This document shows positions 58,649-64,000 of a stretch of 64,000 bases of DNA, one piece after another; the first letter of the stretch is position 1, and each line of letters opens with the position of its first letter. This stretch comes from Sphingopyxis sp. L1A2A (GTDB taxonomy: Bacteria; Pseudomonadota; Alphaproteobacteria; Sphingomonadales; Sphingomonadaceae), in assembly GCF_005502465.1 (NCBI RefSeq), contig NZ_SCOT01000006.1, forward strand, positions 1 to 64,000, read 5' to 3'. The position numbers and the translations under genes are program-made. The notes under the pieces were generated by a model that was given only the letters and a program-made list of their open reading frames with translations, had not been told where the DNA came from and did not search any database.

Positions 58649-60852
58649 GCCAGCAACGCCCGCGCCGCCGCGGCGATGCTGTCGCGGCTCGGCAGGGTCA
58701 GCGTCGCGGCGCGGCCCAAGGGAATGAAGCTGTCGTCGGCGGCAATGCGCGCGAGCTTCTTGTCCGGGACGCGCTCGACGAACAGCGCCATCAGCGCCTC
58801 GCTCTGCGACCCGGTGATGCGGCATTCGTCGACGATCAGGATGCGCGTCGCATCGCCGATCGCGGCGACGAGCCTGTCCGCGTCGACCGGTCCGAGCCAG
58901 CGGAGGTCGATGACGCGGGCCTTCACCCCTTCGGCGGCGAGCAGCTTTTCGGCTTGGCGCGAATAATAAGTGCCGTTGCCATAGGTGACGATCGCCAGAT
59001 CGGTGCCGTCGCCATGTACCCCGACGTCGCCGAAGCGGATCGGCGCGCCGTCACCCGGCGCCTCATAAACGCTCGTCCACAGACCATCGCCCTCCTCGTG
59101 GAGGTCGCGGGTCATATAGAGCGCGATCGGTTCGACAAACACGACTACCCGCTGCTCCTCACGCGCCAGCCTTACGCACTCGCGCAGCATCGCCACCGCA
59201 TCGCGGCCGTTCGAGGGCACCGCGAGGATGACGCCGGGGATGTCGCGGAAAACGGCCAAGCTGTTATCGTTGTGGAAATGACCGCCGAAGCCCTTCTGGT
59301 AGCCAAGCCCCGCGATGCGCAGCACCATCGGGTTGGTATATTGGCCGTCCGAGAAGAAACTCAAAGTCGCCGCCTCGCCGCGAATCTGGTCCTCGGCATT
59401 GTGGACATAGGCGAGGAACTGGATTTCGGGCATCGGCAAGAAGTCGTTGTGCGCCATGCCGATCGCAAGCCCGAGGATCGCCTGTTCGTCGAGCAGCGTG
59501 TTGACGACGCGCGCCGACCCGAACCGCTGGTGGAGCTTGGCGGTGACATTATAGACCCCGCCCTTCGGCCCGACATCCTCACCCATAACGGCGATTTCCT
59601 GATGCGCGAGCATCAGGTCGGCGAGCGCCCAGCTGAGCAGCCGCGCCATATGCTGCGGCTTGTCCATCGCACCGGCGTCGCTGCCGAACATCGCCTTGCG
59701 ATCCTCATCCGACGGCGTGTTGGCGCGCGCGATGTCGCGCCGGGGCGGAACGATGCTCGCCATCACATGCGCGGGGGTGGTGATCTTGGGGCGCAGGATC
59801 GCCGCCTCGGCCTGCCGCGCCAGTGTCGCGCCGATGTCATCATAGGCATCGGCGATTTCAGCTAAGGTCATCCACCCCTGCTGCGCCATCAGCGCCGCCC
59901 CGGCGAGCAGCGGATCGCGCGCCTCGTCGGACTCGATCAGCGCCTTGGGCAGATAGGCGCCCTGGACGTCGGACCCGGCGTGACCATAGAGCCGCACCGT
60001 CGCCATGTGGAGGAACACCGGCTTGCGATACCGCCGCGCATAATCGGCGGCTTCGCCGGCGCCAGCATAGGCCGACACGAGGTCGCTGCCGTCGCATTTT
60101 ATATAGTGCAGCCCGGCGCGGTGCCGGAACTGCGCCTCGATCCAGCCGGTCGGGGTGCGCGTCGAAATGCCGATACCATTGTCTTCGCACAGGAAAATCA
60201 GCGGCATCGGCGAACCCTGGAACGCCGCCCAGCCCGCGGTGTTGAACGCGCCCTGCGCGGTCGAATGGTTCGCCGAGGCGTCGCCGAAGCTGGTCAGCAC
60301 GACCGCGTCGTCCGGCAGCGGCAGCCCGGTCATGCCGAGGCGGCGCGCGATGCCGATCGAGAAGGCCGCGCCGACCGCTTTCGGCAGATGCGAGGCGATC
60401 GTCGAGGTTTGCGGCGGGATATTGAGCGGTTTCGACCCGATCACCTTGTGGCGCCCGCCCGAAATCGGGTCTTCGCTCGACGCCGCAAAGCTCAGCAACA
60501 TGTCCCAGGTCGGGGTCTGCCCCGGCACCTGCCGCGCGCGGTGCAGCTGGAAAGCGTTCGAGCGATAATGGAGGAACGCCATGTCGGTGACGCGCAGCGC
60601 CGCGGCGACCGCGGCATTGCCCTCATGCCCCGACGATCCGATCGTATAAAAACCCTCGCCGCGCGCCTGCAGATGGCGCGACAGCCGGTCCATCTGGCGG
60701 CTGGTCAGCTGCGACAGGAAAATATCGGTGGCGTCGGCGCGCGACAGCCCGATCGCGGCAGGATCGGGCGCATCGCCGCGGCCCGGCAGCGTTCCATTCG
60801 CCAGCGCGGCGAGGAATTTCTCATGTACTGCCTGCGCCGCGTCCACCGACAT
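58645..60852 (-). CDS. 2-oxoacid dehydrogenase E1, alpha-beta fusion
   Basis: A 735-residue thiamine-diphosphate enzyme. The alpha half (residues ~1-370) has the ThDP-binding GDASANHSTAQGAFNTAGWA and a preceding YRSNAFQLHRARQVPG; the beta half has HMARLLSWALADLMLAHQEIAVMGEDVGPKGGVYNVTAKLHQRFG and ends with a transketolase C-terminal domain (DGTDLAIVTYGNGTYYSRQAEKLLAAEGVKARVIDLRWLGP). It resembles branched-chain or pyruvate E1 components. No E2 or E3 gene is next to it. The ATG at 60852 gives a natural N-terminus; the next gene starts inside its stop. Confidence 0.85.
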   Translation of the reverse strand: MSVDAAQAVHEKFLAALANGTLPGRGDAPDPAAIGLSRADATDIFLSQLTSRQMDRLSRHLQARGEGFYTIGSSGHEGNAAVAAALRVTDMAFLHYRSNAFQLHRARQVPGQTPTWDMLLSFAASSEDPISGGRHKVIGSKPLNIPPQTSTIASHLPKAVGAAFSIGIARRLGMTGLPLPDDAVVLTSFGDASANHSTAQGAFNTAGWAAFQGSPMPLIFLCEDNGIGISTRTPTGWIEAQFRHRAGLHYIKCDGSDLVSAYAGAGEAADYARRYRKPVFLHMATVRLYGHAGSDVQGAYLPKALIESDEARDPLLAGAALMAQQGWMTLAEIADAYDDIGATLARQAEAAILRPKITTPAHVMASIVPPRRDIARANTPSDEDRKAMFGSDAGAMDKPQHMARLLSWALADLMLAHQEIAVMGEDVGPKGGVYNVTAKLHQRFGSARVVNTLLDEQAILGLAIGMAHNDFLPMPEIQFLAYVHNAEDQIRGEAATLSFFSDGQYTNPMVLRIAGLGYQKGFGGHFHNDNSLAVFRDIPGVILAVPSNGRDAVAMLRECVRLAREEQRVVVFVEPIALYMTRDLHEEGDGLWTSVYEAPGDGAPIRFGDVGVHGDGTDLAIVTYGNGTYYSRQAEKLLAAEGVKARVIDLRWLGPVDADRLVAAIGDATRILIVDECRITGSQSEALMALFVERVPDKKLARIAADDSFIPLGRAATLTLPSRDSIAAAARALLA

Positions 60853-61024
60853 CCTCCCGTTCGGCCGTGCCTGGTCTGGCAGCTGGTTACGCGCGCAACC
60901 ATCGGACCCATGCGTCCGCGCGCTATAACGGGGCAGACCGGTACGCAAGCATCTCTTGCCTTGGCGCGCCGCCTCGCGCTACCACCGGTGCGATGACGAT
61001 GCGGGGCGGATCAGTCTTTTGAGT

Positions 61025-61744
61025 ATGATGGCCTTGTGGATCGCGCAGGCGTCGGTGGCGGCCGATGCGCCGGGCGCCGATGGGGGCGCCGGGGCAAGCC
61101 AGGGATGGCTGATCGATCCCGAACTCGTCGATCCCGCCTTTAGCCAGACGATCGCCGGGGGCGGAATCCAGACCGGCTTTCCGCCGCCCGAACCGCGCAC
61201 GCCGCCGCCCGAGTGGCTGACGTCGCTGTTCGACGCCATCGCGCGCTTTTTCGAGTGGAGCGCCCCCGCCGCCAAGCCGCTGCTGTGGCTCTTTGTCGCG
61301 CTGGTGGCCTTGTTCCTGCTCTATCATTTCGTCCCCGCCTTTGCGCGCTGGGTCGATAATCTGCCGTTCCGGCGCAGCGCGGACGATGGCGACGGCGAGG
61401 ACGCGATCGGGCTGGCCGAAGCCGGTGCGGCGCGCGCGTTGCTCGCCGAGGCGGACGCGCTGGCCGCGGCGGGGCGCTTTTCCGAAGCGGTGCATCTGCT
61501 GCTCTATCGCAGCGTCGAGGACATTGAGGGCCGCCGTCCCGGGCTGGTCAAGCCCGCGATGACGTCGCGCGACCTGGCCGCGGCGCGCGATCTGCCGGTG
61601 GTGGCACAGGGCGCGTTCAGCCGCATCGCGCGCGCGGTCGAAATCAGCCTGTTCGGCGGGCGCTCGATCGACGCCGACGCGTGGCAACAATGCCGCAGCG
61701 CCTATGCCGAGCTGACGGTGCCCAAGAATTGGGCGCGGGCATGA
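61025..61744 (+). CDS. DUF4129 domain membrane protein of the MoxR operon
   Basis: A 239-residue protein: a possible N-terminal signal or anchor (MMALWIAQASVAADA), a Pro-rich extracellular part, one membrane span (AKPLLWLFVALVALFLLYHFVP, about residues 85-107) and a cytoplasmic DUF4129 region (AGRFSEAVHLLLYRSVEDIEGRRPGLVKPAMTSRDL). Such proteins accompany MoxR ATPases and DUF58 proteins in envelope-related operons. Its stop overlaps the DUF4350 gene start. Two adjacent ATG codons (61025, 61028) are possible starts. Confidence 0.8.
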   Translation: MMALWIAQASVAADAPGADGGAGASQGWLIDPELVDPAFSQTIAGGGIQTGFPPPEPRTPPPEWLTSLFDAIARFFEWSAPAAKPLLWLFVALVALFLLYHFVPAFARWVDNLPFRRSADDGDGEDAIGLAEAGAARALLAEADALAAAGRFSEAVHLLLYRSVEDIEGRRPGLVKPAMTSRDLAAARDLPVVAQGAFSRIARAVEISLFGGRSIDADAWQQCRSAYAELTVPKNWARA

Positions 61745-62976
61745 GCGGTCCGGCGGCAAATGACGGCGGTTTCAACCCGCGGCTGATCGCGGGCGTCGTC
61801 GCGATCGGGGTGATCGCGTTCATCGCGCTGTGGGCGCTGATCGCGCTCGGCCCGCAGCTCAGCAGCGGCAACGACGGCGGTGGCCACGCGCTGTCGAAAG
61901 CGGCGCCAGGCTATGCCGGGATCGTCGATCTGCTCGAACGCAGCGACGCGGTGATCGATCTGCGGCGCAGCGAAGAGGCGCCCGAATATGAGGAGGAATG
62001 GCGCGAACTGCTGGTGCTGACCCCGACGCACAGCACCAAGCCCGACGATCTGGCGCGGGTGATCAAGGGGCATCGCGGCGGCCCGATCCTGATCGTCCTG
62101 CCAAAATGGCAGACCGGACGCCACCCCGAAAAAGCGGGCTGGTCGGGCAACGGCTTTCCGATCGCCCCGTCGCCCAAGCTGTTGCCACCGACCATAGGTT
62201 CGATCGACAAGATCGCCAGCGAGCCACATGCGCGGGGCGCGGCGGCAACGGGCGTTTTCGGCGGGCGCGACGTCACGCTGCCGCTGCGCGGCCTGCGCGC
62301 GCAGGTGGTGACCGCGGAGGGATATGAGACGCTGATCGGTTTCCCGCACGGCGGCGCGCTGCTCGCCAAGCGCCCGCGCGACGACATCTACATCCTGTCG
62401 GACCCCGATTTCATCAACAATCTGGCCTTTTCGAGCCGCGATCGCGCCCGCACCGCGGCGATGCTGGTCGATGCGGTGGCCGAGGACGCCGACGCCGACG
62501 GGCTTGCCTTTGACCTGACGCTCAACGGCTTCGGCAGCCAGCGGTCGCTGCTGCGCTTTGCCTTTGTGCCGCCGTTCATCGGCATCACCTTGTGCCTGAT
62601 CGCCGCCGGGCTGCTTGCGCTGTGGCAGGCGTGGATGCGCTTCGGTCCGGCGCTGAAACCGGCGCGCGCGATTGCGGTGTCGAAAGCGGCGCTGATCGCC
62701 AACAGCGCCGACCTGATCAAACAGGCGCGGCGCGAGCTCGACGGCGCCGACGCCTATGTCCGCAGCCAGCGCAGCGCGATCGCGCGGCGGCTGCACGCGC
62801 CCGGCGGGCTCGACGAGGCAGCGACCGACCGCTGGATCGACAAGCATCTGGATGGCCACAGCGCGCTGTTTTCGGCGCTCGCGCGGCGGTTGCCGCTGGC
62901 GCGCAATACCCATGAGTTTTTGGCAGACGCGCAGGCGCTGCACGACATCAGGAAGGATCTACTGCGTGACAGCTAA
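61741..62976 (+). CDS. DUF4350 domain membrane protein
   Basis: A 411-residue protein with spans near both ends of its middle domain: [23 protein letters not shown] (residues 14-36) and [25 protein letters not shown] (about 280-305). The domain between them ([22 protein letters not shown] ... [34 protein letters not shown] ... [13 protein letters not shown]) is the DUF4350 pattern. Together with the neighbours it belongs to the MoxR-type operon. ATGA overlap with DUF4129; the MoxR start overlaps its end by 11 bases. Confidence 0.82.
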   Translation: MSGPAANDGGFNPRLIAGVVAIGVIAFIALWALIALGPQLSSGNDGGGHALSKAAPGYAGIVDLLERSDAVIDLRRSEEAPEYEEEWRELLVLTPTHSTKPDDLARVIKGHRGGPILIVLPKWQTGRHPEKAGWSGNGFPIAPSPKLLPPTIGSIDKIASEPHARGAAATGVFGGRDVTLPLRGLRAQVVTAEGYETLIGFPHGGALLAKRPRDDIYILSDPDFINNLAFSSRDRARTAAMLVDAVAEDADADGLAFDLTLNGFGSQRSLLRFAFVPPFIGITLCLIAAGLLALWQAWMRFGPALKPARAIAVSKAALIANSADLIKQARRELDGADAYVRSQRSAIARRLHAPGGLDEAATDRWIDKHLDGHSALFSALARRLPLARNTHEFLADAQALHDIRKDLLRDS

Positions 62977-63931
62977 CCCCATCGAAAGCGTCCAGGCGCT
63001 CGGCGCCGCGATCGAGGCCGAGGTCGCCAAGGTCGTGTTCGGGCAGGGTCCGCTGACCCGCATGGTGACGATCGCGCTGCTCGCGGGCGGCCATGTGCTG
63101 CTCGAAGGCCCGCCGGGAACCGCCAAGACCCTGCTCGCGCAAGCCTTCGCCCGCGCGACCGGCCTCGATTTCGGGCGCATCCAGTTCACGCCCGATTTGA
63201 TGCCTGGCGACATTTTGGGGTCGAACCTGTTCAATTTCCAGACGTCGAGCTTCACCCTGACCAAGGGGCCGATCTTTACCGAACTGCTGCTCGCCGACGA
63301 AATCAACCGCACCCCGCCGAAAACGCAGGCGGCGCTGCTCGAAGCGATGCAGGAACGCCGCGTGACGATCAACGGCGAGGCGCATGTGATGAGCCCGCGT
63401 TTCACCGTGCTGGCGACGCAAAATCCGATCGAACAGCAGGGCGTCTATCCGCTGCCCGAAGCGCAGCTCGACCGCTTCCTGTTCAAGCTGGTCGTCGACT
63501 ATCCCGCCGCCGACGAGGAGCGCCGCATCGTCGCCGATCATGGCGGGCGCTTCAAAAGCCCCGCGGTCGGCGATTTTGGGGTGACCGAAGTCGCCAATGC
63601 CCAGGCAATCGAGGCGGCGATCGACACCATCGCGACCGTCCGCCTGGCCGACGAGATCGTCGATTATATCGTCCGCCTCGTCCGCGCGACACGCGAGAGC
63701 GCCGATCTGGAGTGCGGGGCGTCCCCGCGCGCCGCGACGCTGCTGGCGCGCGCCGCCTGCGCCGCGGCGGCGCTCGACGGGCGCGACTATGTGATCCCCG
63801 ACGACATCCAGCGGCTGGCGTCAGGCGTGCTGCGCCACCGCGTCATCCTGTCGGCGGCCGCCGAGATCGAGGGCCGGGGCGTCGAACAGGTCGTCGCCGC
63901 GCTGCTCGACCGCGAAGAAGTGCCGCGGTGA
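62966..63931 (+). CDS. MoxR-family AAA+ ATPase
   Basis: A 321-residue chaperone-like ATPase. Walker A is [14 protein letters not shown], the MoxR-specific stretch is [22 protein letters not shown], Walker B is [23 protein letters not shown], and sensor 1 is [24 protein letters not shown]. MoxR proteins act with VWA-type or DUF58 proteins on protein complex maturation or envelope stress. A GTG start at 62966 lies inside the end of the DUF4350 gene. Confidence 0.92.
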   Translation: MTANPIESVQALGAAIEAEVAKVVFGQGPLTRMVTIALLAGGHVLLEGPPGTAKTLLAQAFARATGLDFGRIQFTPDLMPGDILGSNLFNFQTSSFTLTKGPIFTELLLADEINRTPPKTQAALLEAMQERRVTINGEAHVMSPRFTVLATQNPIEQQGVYPLPEAQLDRFLFKLVVDYPAADEERRIVADHGGRFKSPAVGDFGVTEVANAQAIEAAIDTIATVRLADEIVDYIVRLVRATRESADLECGASPRAATLLARAACAAAALDGRDYVIPDDIQRLASGVLRHRVILSAAAEIEGRGVEQVVAALLDREEVPR

Positions 63932-64000
63932 TCTATCCGACCCGCCGGGCGATCTATCTGCTGCTGCTCGGCGCCCCGATGGCGCTCGCGCTCGGGCTGG
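63928..64000 (+). CDS. DUF58 domain protein (start only, cut by window end)
   Basis: The frame begins with GTG overlapping the moxR stop and encodes [19 protein letters not shown] followed by LALG, the membrane-anchored N-terminus typical of DUF58 proteins that follow moxR. The rest lies beyond the window. Confidence 0.7.
   Translation, partial: MIYPTRRAIYLLLLGAPMALALGL

Noticed and set aside
57479-58966. 495-codon plus-strand frame antisense to the acyltransferase gene
   Set aside because: Shadow of the minus-strand acyltransferase, no domain.
61702-62943. 413-codon minus-strand frame antisense to the DUF4350 gene
   Set aside because: Shadow; the DUF4350 protein has clear spans and operon overlaps.

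Overview
The window looks like a chromosomal segment of an alphaproteobacterium of the Sphingomonadaceae (Sphingopyxis/Novosphingobium-like). The evidence is high GC with GC-rich third positions, three large TonB-dependent receptors each beside an MFS transporter or a regulator, a DUF5818 protein, and a MoxR-DUF58-DUF4350-DUF4129 operon. No rRNA, tRNA, CRISPR array or integrase was seen. Species assignment is inference.

Layout. 1-6.3 kb is a patchwork. It holds an IS21-type end with 23-bp periodic repeats that truncates a nuclease gene, an OxyR-like regulator, small stress-type genes, a TerC membrane protein, a beta carbonic anhydrase and an intact IS3-family element. 6.4-18.3 kb is a catabolic regulon for an unidentified acid-sugar-like substrate: OtnC, OtnK, a hydrolase, an HpaI-type aldolase, a bicupin, a LacI regulator, a SnoaL-like protein, a TonB receptor, an MFS transporter and an asparaginase. 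It is tied together by a TGCATTCGAATGCA-type operator at four places. 18.3-26.1 kb is a sarcosine/C1 module (soxBDAG-purU-folD) with a divergent GlxA-type AraC regulator. 26.4-34.6 kb is a D-amino-acid/dipeptide-type module: small ACT-like protein, TonB receptor, GntR/FCD regulator, DadA-like oxidase, ornithine cyclodeaminase-like protein, MFS transporter and M19 dipeptidase.

35.2-44.7 kb is a compact defence island. A four-gene ubiquitin-like conjugation operon has the gene order Ubl, E2, JAB, E1, as described for bacterial ISG15-like (Bil) systems. It is divergent from an XRE repressor plus ImmA/IrrE-type metallopeptidase pair (CapH/CapP-like) and convergent with an unassigned papain-like cysteine peptidase. 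Next to it are a zeta-toxin-like kinase with a small coupled partner, a DUF4365-type nuclease-like protein and a membrane-anchored unknown protein.

45.3-56.6 kb encodes a sulfoquinovose monooxygenase (sulfo-SMO) pathway: sulfoquinovosidase, flavin-dependent SQ monooxygenase, FMN reductase, aldo/keto reductase, LacI regulator, TonB receptor, MFS transporter and a YeiH-type putative sulfite exporter. It also contains a RibB-like protein whose metal ligands are replaced. The LacI operator (TATGnCA-N5-TGnCATA type) is visible in both divergent promoters. 56.8-64 kb holds an orphan LuxR-type regulator, an acyltransferase coupled to an E1 alpha-beta fusion, and the start of a MoxR operon.

Most operons are tightly packed with ATGA/GTGA/TTGA start-stop overlaps. 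Convergent pairs in the defence island share CTAG stop codons.
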